From Lachnospiraceae bacterium Marseille-Q4251 (GTDB taxonomy: Bacteria; Bacillota; Clostridia; Lachnospirales; Lachnospiraceae): a stretch of 64,000 nucleotides of DNA. The position numbers and the translations under genes are program-made. The stretch covers positions 3,658,001-3,722,000 of the forward strand of contig JAGTTO010000001.1 in assembly GCA_018223435.1 (NCBI GenBank), written 5' to 3'. The stretch's first letter is position 1, and each line of letters starts with the position of its first letter. Shown here in pieces: positions 45,609-55,071 of this stretch. The notes under the pieces are model-generated. The model ran no database searches. It saw nothing but the letters and a program-made list of their open reading frames with translations, and was not told where the DNA came from.

Positions 45609-45703
45609 TTTTATCTGAATATGAGGGAAAGAGCTTTTTCTGATACCCGGAAAATGGTATGATAGAAGACATGATAATAAAAAGGGATAAAAGGGAAGAA
45701 GAC

Positions 45704-47131
45704 ATGAGAGAAGTATTTGCAGAAGCGCCAAAAAAGAAAAAAAGCCGGTGGAAGACGGCCACGGGAATCACCTTGGTTCTGGTCTGTCTGGTCGCGGGGG
45801 TGATCTACGCCTGTGGGATCTTTTATTTTAAGGATAAATTTTTCACAGGCACCACGATCAATTCCATCGAGGCCTCCTATGACACCGTGGAGGAGGTGGA
45901 AGCGATCGTGGCCTCCCAGGTGGCGAAGTACAGGTTGCTGGTCAAGGAGCGGGGCGGCAGCGAGGACACGATCCAGGCGGCGGACATCGGTTATCAGTAC
46001 GCGCCGGCGGGGGAGATCAAAGGCTTTAAGGAGGATCAGAAAGCCTATAAATGGCCGCTGATGCTCGTCAAAAGCTTTTCCTATGAGTTCGCGTCAGCCG
46101 CGACCTACAATGTCTCCGAGCTGAAGACAGCCATAGACAGCCTGACCTGCTTCAAACCCCAGGTGGAGAAGGCACCGGAGGATGCGAAGCTCACCTTCAA
46201 CGGCACTACCTATGAGCTGAAAAAAGAGCAGCAAGGTCAGAAGGTCATCCGGGAAAAGGCGGAGGCCGTCATCAGAAAAGCCATCGAGACCGGGAAGACC
46301 ACGGTAGATCTGGATGCGGAGGACTGCTATGAGAAGCCGTCGCTCACCTCCGGGGATCCGGTTCTCCGGAAAAAATATGAGCGTCTCTATCATTACACCA
46401 GCGTCCGTGTGACCTATGATTTCGGAGATCAGAAGGAGACGCTCGACGGAAGCGCAATCAACAACTGGCTGAATGTGGATGAGGACGGCACGGTCACGCT
46501 GGATTCCGATGCGGTGGCCGAGTATGTCTACGGTCTGGCGCAGAAATATGATACTTATGGAAAAACGAGAAGCTTTAAGACTCATGACGGCAGTACTGTG
46601 GAAGTCAGCGGCGGAGCTTACGGCTGGCTCATCGACCAGAATGCGGAAAATGAACAGCTTCTTTCTATTTTAAAGGACGGCCTTCAGGTGGAGCGGGAGC
46701 CGGTTTACGCTCAGACCGCCTCCACCAGAAGGAACTGTGACCTGGGAAATTCCTATGTGGAGGTGGATTTGAGCCGCCAGCATCTCTGGATGTACCGGGA
46801 CGGCGTGGTGATTCTGGAGTGTGATTTCGTTTCCGGGGACACCTCCAAGGGAAATACGACCCCTCCGGGAGTCTATTCCCTCTATTATAAGACCTCGCCT
46901 TTCGTCTTAAAGAGCGACACGCCGGGGGATTCCTACGAGACGCCGGTGACTTACTGGATGCCCTTTAACGGAGGTATCGGTTTCCATGACGCCAGCTGGA
47001 GAGGGTCTTTCGGGGGAAACATTTACACCTACAGCGGTTCCCACGGCTGTGTGAACATGCCTACCTGGGCAGCTGCCCAGATGTATGAAAACATCAGCGC
47101 GGGCTACCCTATTATCTGTTATTATCGTTGA
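45704..47131 (+). CDS. Membrane-anchored L,D-transpeptidase (YkuD) with PG_binding_4 domain
   Basis: 475 residues. A Lys-rich start (KKKKSRWKTATG), one membrane helix (ITLVLVCLVAGVIYACGIFY), two repeats of a PG-binding_4-type domain at about 40-320, then the YkuD domain from NSYVEVDLSRQHLWMYRDG to the catalytic GSHGCVNMPTWAAAQMYENI with HGC intact. It forms 3-3 or protein-peptidoglycan crosslinks outside the membrane. ATG 45704 is chosen for its AAGGGAAGAAG site; ATG 45659 overlaps a likely -10 TATGAT (45657-45662), and ATG 45671 has no good ribosome site. Confidence 0.88.
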   Translation: MREVFAEAPKKKKSRWKTATGITLVLVCLVAGVIYACGIFYFKDKFFTGTTINSIEASYDTVEEVEAIVASQVAKYRLLVKERGGSEDTIQAADIGYQYAPAGEIKGFKEDQKAYKWPLMLVKSFSYEFASAATYNVSELKTAIDSLTCFKPQVEKAPEDAKLTFNGTTYELKKEQQGQKVIREKAEAVIRKAIETGKTTVDLDAEDCYEKPSLTSGDPVLRKKYERLYHYTSVRVTYDFGDQKETLDGSAINNWLNVDEDGTVTLDSDAVAEYVYGLAQKYDTYGKTRSFKTHDGSTVEVSGGAYGWLIDQNAENEQLLSILKDGLQVEREPVYAQTASTRRNCDLGNSYVEVDLSRQHLWMYRDGVVILECDFVSGDTSKGNTTPPGVYSLYYKTSPFVLKSDTPGDSYETPVTYWMPFNGGIGFHDASWRGSFGGNIYTYSGSHGCVNMPTWAAAQMYENISAGYPIICYYR

Positions 47132-47133
47132 TG

Positions 47134-47296
47134 TAGTGTACTGTCTCACTCACATTTCGCATAATGACTTGCCTGAATTTTCATCTGCTGCGTTGTCGTC
47201 AATCGACGATGCCACCGCATCGCCTCATTCCTCCGTCTTGCAGAATAAAAATTCATTCGGCGTCATTATACTGAAAGTGAATGATACAGTACACTA
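47134..47296. mobile_element. MITE-like non-coding element with long imperfect terminal inverted repeats
   Basis: The 163-base stretch starts TAGTGTACTGT (47134-47144) and ends with its complement ACAGTACACTA (47286-47296). Inside, TCACTCAC...ATAATGAC on the left matches GTCATTAT...GTGAATGA on the right, so about 55 bases of each end are imperfect inverted repeats. The middle has a TCGTC-AATC-GACGA hairpin. No protein is encoded. It lies right after the transpeptidase stop codon and may act as its terminator or mRNA end. Confidence 0.65.
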
Positions 47297-47308
47297 AGCC
47301 TGTTTTCC

Positions 47309-47338
47309 TTGACAAACGCGGGAAAATTTCACTATAAT
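47309..47338 (+). promoter_or_regulatory. mutY promoter
   Basis: Perfect TTGACA (47309-47314), 18 bases, perfect TATAAT (47333-47338), 30 bases before the chosen start codon. Confidence 0.7.
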
Positions 47339-47367
47339 ACCTCATGAAAAAACTAGGAGAAAATGAT

Positions 47368-48420
47368 ATGTTGGAACAATTGGCGGAGCCGCTGCTTTCC
47401 TGGTATGACGAGCATGCGAGGATCCTGCCCTGGCGGGAAGAGCCTACGGCCTACCGGGTCTGGGTCTCGGAGATCATGCTGCAGCAGACCAGGGTGGAGG
47501 CGGTGAAGCCTTACTATGAACGTTTTATGGAAGCGCTGCCGGGGATCCGGGAGCTTGCAGCCTGTCCGGAGGAGCGCCTTTTAAAGCTCTGGGAGGGCTT
47601 AGGCTATTACAACCGGGCGCGAAATCTTAAAAAGGCGGCGGAGATCCTCGTGGAAGAGTACGAAGGGGTCATGCCGAAGGATTACGAGGCAGTTCTGGCT
47701 CTTCCGGGTATCGGTTCCTACACGGCGGGAGCGGTCCTCTCCATCGCCTATGAAAAATGCTATCCGGCGGTGGATGGAAATGTTTTGAGAGTCCTTTCCC
47801 GGGTGACGGAGGATGACCGGGATATCCTAAAGCAGTCTGTGAAAAAATCCGTGGAGATGGCGCTTCAGGCTGTGATGCCGCAGGACAGACCCGGCGCCTT
47901 TAATCAGGCTCTGATGGAGCTCGGGGCGACGGTGTGCGTGCCAAACGGACAGGCCAGATGCGAGGAGTGCCCGCTGAAAAATCTCTGCCGGGGCCACCGG
48001 GACGGCATCGAGCTGGAGTTTCCGAAGAAAGCGGCGAAAAAGCCGAGAAGAGTGGAAGAACGGACCGTGCTGGTCCTTTTAAGAGGGGACGACCGGGCCA
48101 TTCGGAAACGGCCGCCCAAAGGCCTTCTGTCGGGGCTTTATGAGCTTCCGAATCTCTCCGGGCATCTTAGCCGGGAAGAGGTGCTGGAATATCTGAAAGA
48201 AGAAGGTTTTTCTCCGCTGCACATCCGGGAACTTCCCGGGGCAAAACATATTTTCAGCCATGTGGAATGGCAGATGACGGGCTATCAGGTCCGTCTGGAA
48301 GACAAAGAAACCGGAAAAAAGGAGCCCTTCCTTTTTGTGGAACCGGACCGGCTGGAGCAGGAATATCCCATTCCCTCCGCCTTTGCGGCCTATGTGGACT
48401 TCTTAAGAAAAAAGAAATGA
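47368..48420 (+). CDS. mutY: A/G-specific adenine glycosylase MutY
   Basis: 350 residues. Removes adenine mispaired with 8-oxoguanine. Catalytic Glu lies in WVSEIMLQQTRVEAVKPYYE; the helix-hairpin-helix is LPGIGSYTAGAVLSIAY, with the Asp in YPAVDGNVLRVLSRV. The 4Fe-4S cluster ligands C-X6-C-X2-C-X5-C are in CVPNGQARCEECPLKNLC. A NUDIX-like 8-oxoG recognition domain follows (VLVLLRGDDRAIRKRPPKGL). ATG 47368 has AGGAG 8 bases upstream; ATG 47344 lies only 5 bases after the -10 and cannot be used by this promoter. Confidence 0.95.
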   Translation: MLEQLAEPLLSWYDEHARILPWREEPTAYRVWVSEIMLQQTRVEAVKPYYERFMEALPGIRELAACPEERLLKLWEGLGYYNRARNLKKAAEILVEEYEGVMPKDYEAVLALPGIGSYTAGAVLSIAYEKCYPAVDGNVLRVLSRVTEDDRDILKQSVKKSVEMALQAVMPQDRPGAFNQALMELGATVCVPNGQARCEECPLKNLCRGHRDGIELEFPKKAAKKPRRVEERTVLVLLRGDDRAIRKRPPKGLLSGLYELPNLSGHLSREEVLEYLKEEGFSPLHIRELPGAKHIFSHVEWQMTGYQVRLEDKETGKKEPFLFVEPDRLEQEYPIPSAFAAYVDFLRKKK

Positions 48421-48432
48421 TTGGAGAACGAT

Positions 48433-49452
48433 ATGAAAATTTTATCTGTGGCAATTCCCTGCTACAATTCTGAAGCTTACATGAGAAAATGTATAGAATC
48501 CCTGCTTCCGGGCGGCGAGGATATTGAAATCCTTATTGTGGACGACGGTTCCAAGAAGGATAATACCGCAGCCGTCGCGGATTCCTACCAGGAAAAATAT
48601 CCCACGATTGTGAAAGCCATCCATCAGGAGAACGGCGGCCACGGCGAGGCTGTAAATACCGGTATCGCCAATGCCAGCGGCGTCTACTTCAAGGTGGTGG
48701 ACAGCGATGACTGGGTGGATTCCGATGTCCTCTTAAAGATCATCGGCCTCTTAAAAGAACTCATCGCCGGACCTGACACAGTCGATATGTTCATCAGCAA
48801 CTATATTTACGACAAAGTTGGCCAGAAGAGAAAACGGATCATGCAGTACCACTCCGCCATGCCCACAGAACAGGTATTCACCTGGGAAGAGATGGGAAAC
48901 ATGCGTCTGGGCCACTATATCCTTATGCATTCCGTGATCTACCGGACAGGCCTTCTGAGAGAGTGCGGTCTGAAACTGCCGAAACACACCTTCTATGTGG
49001 ACAACATTTTTGTGTTCCAGCCCCTTCCCTTCGTGAAGAAGCTCTACTACCTCGATGCGGAGTTCTACCACTACTTTATTGGAAGAGAGGACCAGTCCGT
49101 CAACGAGACCATCATGATCGGCCGTATCGACCAGCAGATCCGCGTGAACAAGATCATGATTGACTTTATGGCCGGGCGGAATATCAAGGGCAAACGCCTG
49201 AGAAACTATATGATGAGTTATCTGGATATCATCACAACCATTTCCTCTGTGCTGCTGCTTCGTTCCGGCACGGATGAAAACTTTGAGAAAAAGCAGGAGC
49301 TCTGGCAGTACTTAAAGAGAGCGGATCTTCGTCTCTATTATAAACTGCGACACAGCCTCCTGGGCCGGGCCATGAACCTGCCGGGCAAGGGAGGAAGAAA
49401 AGTTTCCGTTGCCGCTTACCAGCTGACTCAGAAATTCTTCGGTTTCAACTAA
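48433..49452 (+). CDS. Family 2 glycosyltransferase
   Basis: 339 residues, GT-A fold: LSVAIPCYNSEAYMRKCIES, ILIVDDGSKKDNT, HQENGGHGEAVNTGIANASG and the metal-binding FKVVDSDDWVD. The C-terminal part with HSVIYRTGLLRECGLKLPKH is typical of bacterial GT2 enzymes that build surface glycans. The acceptor is unknown. It has no membrane helix and stands alone, not in a polysaccharide cluster. ATG 48433 has GGAG 6 bases upstream, and it starts 12 bases after mutY. Confidence 0.88.
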   Translation: MKILSVAIPCYNSEAYMRKCIESLLPGGEDIEILIVDDGSKKDNTAAVADSYQEKYPTIVKAIHQENGGHGEAVNTGIANASGVYFKVVDSDDWVDSDVLLKIIGLLKELIAGPDTVDMFISNYIYDKVGQKRKRIMQYHSAMPTEQVFTWEEMGNMRLGHYILMHSVIYRTGLLRECGLKLPKHTFYVDNIFVFQPLPFVKKLYYLDAEFYHYFIGREDQSVNETIMIGRIDQQIRVNKIMIDFMAGRNIKGKRLRNYMMSYLDIITTISSVLLLRSGTDENFEKKQELWQYLKRADLRLYYKLRHSLLGRAMNLPGKGGRKVSVAAYQLTQKFFGFN

Positions 49453-49463
49453 AAAAGTATAAC

Positions 49464-49507
49464 AAAAAATCAGACTGTGCAGTCCAATTTGCATAGTCTG
49501 ATTTTTT
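49464..49507. terminator. Bidirectional terminator
   Basis: AAAAAATCAGACTGTGC (49464-49480) pairs with GCATAGTCTGATTTTTT (49491-49507). Both strands end in T-runs, serving the glycosyltransferase and the convergent lipid kinase. Confidence 0.88.
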
Positions 49508-49522
49508 GTTGGGGAAACATGA

Positions 49523-50440
49523 CTATCCTAAAATCATGGAAAGCTTTTCCGGCAGCAGCCGCCAGGTCGCTTCCATGGTTTTCCCGGGGATTTCGCCGTC
49601 CGTATGTAGGAAAAGAGGATGTTCTGTGATAAGTGTTGCCTCCTTGAAGGTATAGATGTGGACGCCGTGGAAACGGGTGTGCTTTCCGAAGAAGGCTGTG
49701 GGAAGGAGGCACAGGATTTTGAGTTTTGGCATTTTTTCCACGAGGATCAGATCCAGTCGGTCGTCTTTGGGATCCGCTTTCGGGCAGAACTGAAAGCCGC
49801 CACCCTCGTAGGGGAGGTTCATGGCAGCGGTGAAAAACATGGCCGGGACTTCGACAACGGTCGCCTCGTCCAGAATGAGCTTTGCCTTCGGACAGTGGGA
49901 GAGGAAGAGTTCCTTTAAAGCGATGCCCGTGTAGGTGAGCTTTCCGAGATGAAGCTGATTCAGAAATTTCTTAAATCTGGAATGGAGAGCGCCCTCGCAG
50001 ACTGCGGCGTCAAAGCCCAGACCGCTGCTCACGAGAAAACGCCGGGAAAAAGCCGGGGCGGAGACAGAACCGATCCGAAGCGATTCTGTCCGGGTGGGGG
50101 AGAGGATGCGCTCCAGCGCTTTTTCGGGATCCGTTTCCAGATGAAGGCCCCGGGCCAGATCGTTTCCGGAGCCGGAAGGAATGTAGCCGAAGGTGATATT
50201 TTCAAAATTGGAAAGGCCGTTCAGCACATCGTTCACCGTGCCGTCTCCGCCCACAGCCACGATGGTTGCCGGAGCTTTTTCCGTGCAGAGCCTTTTGACC
50301 AGATGGGCCGTGCTCTCCCTGTCCTTCGTGAAAAAAGGATGATAGTCAACATTTCGCTCCTTTAAGACAGGCTCGATGGATTTCCAGATCAGAAGTCCTT
50401 TTCCAGAGCTGGAATTGGGGTTTATGATAAAATAATACAT
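49523..50440 (-). CDS. Diacylglycerol/lipid kinase family protein (YegS/DgkB type)
   Basis: 305 residues. The ATP-binding start FIINPNSSSGKG and IVAVGGDGTVNDVLNGL, with IPSGSGNDLARGL, define the DAGK catalytic family. The C-terminal beta domain includes RFLVSSGLGFDAAVCEG and EGGGFQFCPKADPKDDRLDL. It likely phosphorylates diacylglycerol or a related lipid at the membrane surface; the exact lipid is not predictable. ATG has AAGGAG upstream. Confidence 0.9.
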   Translation of the reverse strand: MYYFIINPNSSSGKGLLIWKSIEPVLKERNVDYHPFFTKDRESTAHLVKRLCTEKAPATIVAVGGDGTVNDVLNGLSNFENITFGYIPSGSGNDLARGLHLETDPEKALERILSPTRTESLRIGSVSAPAFSRRFLVSSGLGFDAAVCEGALHSRFKKFLNQLHLGKLTYTGIALKELFLSHCPKAKLILDEATVVEVPAMFFTAAMNLPYEGGGFQFCPKADPKDDRLDLILVEKMPKLKILCLLPTAFFGKHTRFHGVHIYTFKEATLITEHPLFLHTDGEIPGKTMEATWRLLPEKLSMILG

Positions 50441-50597
50441 GGGAAACTCCTTTTGTGTGTCAGATCGTTACAGGGGTATCATAGCATTTTTTGCCGGGGA
50501 ATACAATTCATGCGTTGTTTTTTTTCAGACTTTATGGTACACTGAACTATCATGAACTTTCCAGGGCTACCCCTGGGCAATGACTGGAGGAGAAAGA

Positions 50598-52265
50598 ATG
50601 GAGAACGAAACAGTTTCCAAAAATTTTATTGAACAGATTATAGAGAAGGATTTGGCAGAAGGAAAATATAAAGAGATCTGTACCCGGTTCCCGCCAGAGC
50701 CCAACGGATACCTTCATATCGGACATGCGAAATCTATCCTTTTAAATTATGGACTTGCACAGAAATATCACGGCAAATTCAACATGCGTTTCGACGACAC
50801 CAACCCCACGAAAGAGAAAGTGGAGTTCGTGGAGTCCATCAAGGCCGATATCAAATGGCTGGGCGCCGACTGGGAGGACAGACTCTACTTCGCTTCCGAT
50901 TACTTTGGAAAAATGTACGAGTATGCCATCAAGCTTATCAAAAAAGGCAAAGCCTACGTCTGCGACCTCTCTCCGGAGGAGATCCGCGAGTACAGAGGAA
51001 CCCTGACTGAGCCGGGTAAAAACAGCCCCTACCGTGATCGTTCCGTGGAAGAAAACCTGGAGCTTTTCGAGAACATGAAAAACGGTAAATACCAGGACGG
51101 AGAGAAAGTGCTCCGTGCCAAGATCGATATGGCATCCCCCAACATCAACATGCGTGACCCGATCATCTACCGTGTGGCTCATATGACCCATCACCGTACC
51201 GGCGATACCTGGTGCATTTATCCGATGTATGATTTCGCTCATCCGATTGAGGATGCCATCGAGGGCGTAACCCATTCCATCTGTACGCTGGAGTTTGAGG
51301 ATCACCGTCCGCTGTATGACTGGGTCGTAAAAGAGTGTGAGTTTGAGTTCCCGCCGAAGCAGATCGAGTTCGCAAAGCTCTACCTGACCAACGTCGTTAC
51401 CGGTAAACGTTACATCAAACGTCTGGTTGAGGAAGGCATCGTAGACGGCTGGGACGATCCGAGACTGGTTTCTATCGCAGCCCTCAGAAGAAGAGGCTTC
51501 ACACCGGAATCCATCAAGATGTTCGTAGACCTCTGCGGCGTCAGCAAAGCTCAGTCTTCCGCAGACTACGCAATGCTGGAGTACTGCATCCGTGAGGACT
51601 TGAAGACCAAGGCTCCGCGTATGATGGCAATCCTTCATCCGGTAAAGCTGGTCATCGACAACTATCCGGAAGGACAGGTTGAGTACCTGACCGCTCCGAA
51701 CAATCTGGAGAACGAGGCGCTTGGAAGCCGTGAGGTTCCCTTCGGCAAAGAGCTTTACATCGAGGCTGAGGACTTCATGGAGGAGCCGCCGAAGAAATAT
51801 TTCCGTCTCTTCCCGGGCAATGAGGTACGTCTTATGAACGCTTACTTTGTGACCTGCACCGGCTGCGAGAAGGACGAGAATGGCAACATCACTGTGATCC
51901 ATGCCACTTACGATCCCGAGACCAAGGGCGGAAACGCACCGGACGGCAGAAAAGTAAAAGGTACCATTCATTGGGTAAATGCTTCCACCGCCATCAAGGC
52001 TGAGTGCCGTCTCTATGAGAACATCATCGATGAGAGCAAGGGTGTTTACAATGAGGACGGTTCCCTGAACCTGAATCCCAATTCTCTGACCATCGTAAAA
52101 GACTGCTATCTGGAGCCGAACTTCAAGGGTGCGAAGGCTTACGACAGCTTCCAGTTCGTGAGAAACGGTTTCTTCTGCGTGGATTCCAAGGATTCCACGG
52201 ATAAAAATCTGGTGTTCAACCGGATCGTTTCCCTGAAGAGTTCCTTTAAGCTTCCCAAGGCCTAA
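50598..52265 (+). CDS. glnS: Glutaminyl-tRNA synthetase GlnS
   Basis: 555 residues. Class I synthetase with the HIGH motif in [16 protein letters not shown] and the KMSKS-like site at the [15 protein letters not shown]...MSK-type region (here [14 protein letters not shown] follows), the Gln-specific [17 protein letters not shown] and [20 protein letters not shown]. The anticodon-binding beta-barrels fill the C-terminus. Bacteria with GlnRS can charge tRNA-Gln directly; many Firmicutes rely on GatCAB. ATG 50598 has GGAGGAG upstream. No T-box is seen, only a CCAGGG/CCCTGG hairpin (about 50561-50577). Confidence 0.94.
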   Translation: MENETVSKNFIEQIIEKDLAEGKYKEICTRFPPEPNGYLHIGHAKSILLNYGLAQKYHGKFNMRFDDTNPTKEKVEFVESIKADIKWLGADWEDRLYFASDYFGKMYEYAIKLIKKGKAYVCDLSPEEIREYRGTLTEPGKNSPYRDRSVEENLELFENMKNGKYQDGEKVLRAKIDMASPNINMRDPIIYRVAHMTHHRTGDTWCIYPMYDFAHPIEDAIEGVTHSICTLEFEDHRPLYDWVVKECEFEFPPKQIEFAKLYLTNVVTGKRYIKRLVEEGIVDGWDDPRLVSIAALRRRGFTPESIKMFVDLCGVSKAQSSADYAMLEYCIREDLKTKAPRMMAILHPVKLVIDNYPEGQVEYLTAPNNLENEALGSREVPFGKELYIEAEDFMEEPPKKYFRLFPGNEVRLMNAYFVTCTGCEKDENGNITVIHATYDPETKGGNAPDGRKVKGTIHWVNASTAIKAECRLYENIIDESKGVYNEDGSLNLNPNSLTIVKDCYLEPNFKGAKAYDSFQFVRNGFFCVDSKDSTDKNLVFNRIVSLKSSFKLPKA

Positions 52266-52268
52266 GGC

Positions 52269-53663
52269 ATGACGGAGCTTACTATCAGTCTGGAGACCGG
52301 CTCTGACCGGCCTCTTTACGAACAGATCTACAACCACATAAAGACTGAAATTTTAGATGGAGGGCTGCCTTTTCAGGAAAGGCTGCCCTCTACCCGTAAA
52401 CTGGCCCAGTACCTCCAGGTGAGCCGGAGCACCGTGGATATGGCTTACGAGCAGCTTTTATCCGAGGGTTATATCGAGTCGGCTCCCTGCCGGGGATATT
52501 TTGTCAGCGAGCTGGACGGGATCTATAAAAGCGTGGCGAAGGAGACAGAAGAGGCTAGAACCGCTGAGGTGAAAAAGGAACACTACCGCTTTGATTTTTC
52601 GCCTAATGGCGTGGATCTCGACAGTTTTCCGCACAATGCCTGGAGAAAATTGTCCCGGGTGGTTCTGCAGGACGATGAGAAGGAGCTTTTCATGCTGGGA
52701 GAACCCGCTGGGGAGCTGGAGCTTCGAAGCACGATTGCCGCTCATCTTCACCAGTCCCGGGGCGTCAACTGCCTGCCGGAACAGGTGGTGGTGGGAGCAG
52801 GAACAGACTATCTCCTCATGCTTTTGCAGGCAGTTTTCGGGGAGAAGCGTTCCATCGCCATGGAGAACCCTACCTATAAAAAGGCCTATCAGGTTCTCGA
52901 AAATCTGGGAAATTCCATGCAGGTCATCGATATGGACCGCTCCGGCATGAATGTGAAAAAGCTCGAGGCCTCCGGGGCGGAGATCGCCTATGTGATGCCC
53001 TCCCATCAATATCCCTTGGGAACCGTAATGCCGATCAAGCGGCGGCTGGAGCTCCTGAAATGGGCGGATGGCTCCAAGGAGCGCTACATCATCGAGGACG
53101 ATTATGACAGTGAATTTCGCTATAAGGGAAAACCGATTCCGGCACTCCAGGGCTACGACAACCACGGAAAGGTCATTTATATCGGAACCTTTTCCAAGTC
53201 CATCGCTCCTGCGATCCGTGTGAGCTACCTGGTATTGCCGGAAAAGCTTCTCAGGTGCTACAAAGAGCGGGGCACGGTTTTTTCCTCCACGGTATCGAGG
53301 GTGGATCAGCGGATCGTGGCCGGTTTCCTGAAGGAAGGCTATTATGAGCGGCATCTGAATAAGATGCGCGCGGTTTACAAAAACCGCCATGACGTGCTTC
53401 TGGAAGGATTAAAAGAGATCCCCGGAATTGAAATTTCAGGAGAAAATGCAGGAGTCCACCTTCTGGTCTGTTTCCAGAACGGAAGAACGGAAGGCGAGGC
53501 CTGCGCCCTGGCAAAAAAGGCGGGGATCCAGGTCTATGGCCTGTCCGGTTATTACGTCAGAGAAAAAGAAGAGACCCATACGGTGATCTTAGGCTATGCG
53601 AATCTCAAAGAGGAAGCCATACGGGAGGCCGTGCGGCTTTTGAAAGATGTGTGGAGAGAATAA
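52269..53663 (+). CDS. MocR/PdxR-family regulator (GntR winged helix plus aminotransferase domain)
   Basis: 464 residues. The N-terminal GntR helix-turn-helix reads PLYEQIYNHIKTEILDGGLP, RLPSTRKLAQYLQVSRSTVD and AYEQLLSEGYIESAPCRGYF. From residue about 100 a fold-type I PLP domain follows, with the cofactor lysine in IYIGTFSKSIAPAIRVSYLV and IIEDDYDSEFRYKG. Such proteins sense PLP or aminated ligands and often control vitamin B6 or amino-acid genes; none is adjacent, so the target is unknown. It starts 3 bases after glnS and is likely co-transcribed. Confidence 0.92.
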   Translation: MTELTISLETGSDRPLYEQIYNHIKTEILDGGLPFQERLPSTRKLAQYLQVSRSTVDMAYEQLLSEGYIESAPCRGYFVSELDGIYKSVAKETEEARTAEVKKEHYRFDFSPNGVDLDSFPHNAWRKLSRVVLQDDEKELFMLGEPAGELELRSTIAAHLHQSRGVNCLPEQVVVGAGTDYLLMLLQAVFGEKRSIAMENPTYKKAYQVLENLGNSMQVIDMDRSGMNVKKLEASGAEIAYVMPSHQYPLGTVMPIKRRLELLKWADGSKERYIIEDDYDSEFRYKGKPIPALQGYDNHGKVIYIGTFSKSIAPAIRVSYLVLPEKLLRCYKERGTVFSSTVSRVDQRIVAGFLKEGYYERHLNKMRAVYKNRHDVLLEGLKEIPGIEISGENAGVHLLVCFQNGRTEGEACALAKKAGIQVYGLSGYYVREKEETHTVILGYANLKEEAIREAVRLLKDVWRE

Positions 53664-53666
53664 AAA

Positions 53667-53711
53667 AGTCCCGGTCAACTGATTTTTAAATAATCAGCTG
53701 ACCGGGATTTT
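53667..53711 (+). terminator. Terminator after the MocR gene
   Basis: GTCCCGGTCA-CTGATT pairs with AATCAG-TGACCGGGA (to 53707), then TTTTG. Strand-symmetric A/T flanks suggest it also ends the convergent acidic gene. Confidence 0.8.
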
Positions 53712-53728
53712 GTCGTCATAGATTTGTT

Positions 53729-54193
53729 TTATTCAGCTTCGGGAGCATCGGTTTCGTCGGATGCGGGAGCTGCTGTCTCTTCAGCAGGAGCTTCGGGTGC
53801 TTCCTCGGTGCGAACAGCCTCTTCAGGAGTTTCAGCCTCTTCTTCAGCCGGAGCAGCTTCTTCGGTCTCTTCAGCCGGAGCCTCAGCTTTTTCCTCAGTT
53901 TCGGGTGCTTCTTCGGTCTCGTCCTCGAAAGCCTCGCTGCCTTCGCCGGCTTCCTCGGCGTGGCTGTGATCGGTGTGAATGGTCACATATTCTCTGGGAA
54001 CGGGAGTATCGTCGTCGTCCTCGTCATCCTCTGTTTTATGATCGGTCAGATTGTCATCGAAATCTTCCAGATCTTCGTCATCCCAGGAGCTGTCCTGCCC
54101 TTTTTTCTTAAGAAAATAAGTAAGGGTACCGATAGCAGCGCCTGCCAGAGCACTTCCTAACAGAAGCTTGCCAAGTTTATCGTTTTTAGCCAT
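53729..54193 (-). CDS. Acidic low-complexity membrane-anchored protein
   Basis: 154 residues of no recognised function. The N-terminus KNDKLGKLLLGSALAGAAIG then TLTYFLKKKG is a single glycine/alanine-rich helix that could anchor in the membrane. The rest is very acidic, first an Asp-rich section (WDDEDLEDFDDNL, EDDEDDDDTP), then imperfect Glu/Ala/Pro repeats (EETEEAAPAEEEAETPEEA). It resembles YtxH-like anchored proteins only in the helix. Repetition makes the length likely to vary among strains. AAGAAAGGAGATCCC precedes ATG 54193. Confidence 0.75.
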   Translation of the reverse strand: MAKNDKLGKLLLGSALAGAAIGTLTYFLKKKGQDSSWDDEDLEDFDDNLTDHKTEDDEDDDDTPVPREYVTIHTDHSHAEEAGEGSEAFEDETEEAPETEEKAEAPAEETEEAAPAEEEAETPEEAVRTEEAPEAPAEETAAPASDETDAPEAE

Positions 54194-54336
54194 AAGGGAT
54201 CTCCTTTCTTGTTTCGAAATAATTGCTTTTATTTTAATACTTTTTTGCTGAAAAAGGAAGGGGGGAATTCAAATTTGTGTGCTTTTTGCCATAAATTTCC
54301 TTCCCGCTCACGGATATTCCTCGAAAAAACAGGTTC

Positions 54337-54948
54337 TCAGCGGACCGGAATGGCCGGTTCGGGATATTTTTTCAGGATTTCGTGGAACTGGCTGCCGCAG
54401 TGCTCCACCTCCTGAAGGACCAGATCGATGGTTTTCGGCCGTCCAAACCAGTCCTCACGCCGGATTCCCTGGGTGACGGTGGGTGTAACCAGGATCCGGG
54501 TCTCCGGGAAAAGGGCCTGGTAATAGAGGAGGGCCCGGCGGGCGTGATAGGCCTGGCAGGAGAGAAGGGCGGCCCGAATCGTGAGACCGAGGGCGTCGGT
54601 GAGCTTCCTTGTATAGATAGCGTTTTCGTAGGTGAAGGTGGCCTGACGCTCCGGCAGGATGTTTTCGGCCGGGACGCCCTTTTCCATAAGAATGGCGGAG
54701 AAAAAATCAGCCTCGGTGGGAAATTCCCTGCCGCGGTATTTTTCCGGCGACCGGGCTCCGCGATAGACAGGATCGAGAATGCTGTGGCAGCCCGAAGGGA
54801 TCAAAAGAGGGGCGTAACCCTGATGGAAAAGCTCTGCAGCGTGCAGGGCGATCTCTCCGCAGGGGCCGCCGGGGATAAAGATCACGTCCGCCGGTTCCGG
54901 TTCATTTTCTATAAAGATAAAATCTGTAATGGGATCAAAAAAATGCAT
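54337..54948 (-). CDS. YdcF/SanA/ElyC-family (DUF218) protein
   Basis: 203 residues. The DUF218 core reads ADVIFIPGGPCGEIALHAAE, HQGYAPLLIPSGCHSI, EKGVPAENILPERQATFTYE and LLSCQAYHARRALLYYQALF. Members have been linked to envelope and peptidoglycan precursor homeostasis, and YdcF binds SAM; the enzymatic role is open. No transmembrane helix is present, unlike SanA/ElyC, so it is probably cytosolic. AGGAGTTTTTCTT lies upstream of ATG. Confidence 0.85.
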   Translation of the reverse strand: MHFFDPITDFIFIENEPEPADVIFIPGGPCGEIALHAAELFHQGYAPLLIPSGCHSILDPVYRGARSPEKYRGREFPTEADFFSAILMEKGVPAENILPERQATFTYENAIYTRKLTDALGLTIRAALLSCQAYHARRALLYYQALFPETRILVTPTVTQGIRREDWFGRPKTIDLVLQEVEHCGSQFHEILKKYPEPAIPVR

Positions 54949-55071
54949 AAGAAAAACTCCTGTTATCTATTGTAAGCATTCAGAGCCAGCCCTCGATTTC
55001 GCTGCGCTCTGAACAGTTACATTTTATCATAAAATCCGGGCCGATTCCATAGAGAGGAGCACAAAAAACAG

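Noticed and set aside
47085..47297. Plus-strand open frame over the MITE-like element
   Set aside because: It overlaps the transpeptidase end in another frame and lies in inverted-repeat DNA; no ribosome site.
47344..47367. Upstream ATG of mutY
   Set aside because: It lies 5 bases after the -10 TATAAT, so the mRNA would start after it; ATG 47368 has a good ribosome site.
50441..50597. T-box leader before glnS
   Set aside because: No T-box core or specifier stem is recognisable; only a short CCAGGG/CCCTGG hairpin is present.
50742..52337. 531-codon minus-strand frame over glnS
   Set aside because: Antisense shadow of a conserved tRNA synthetase.
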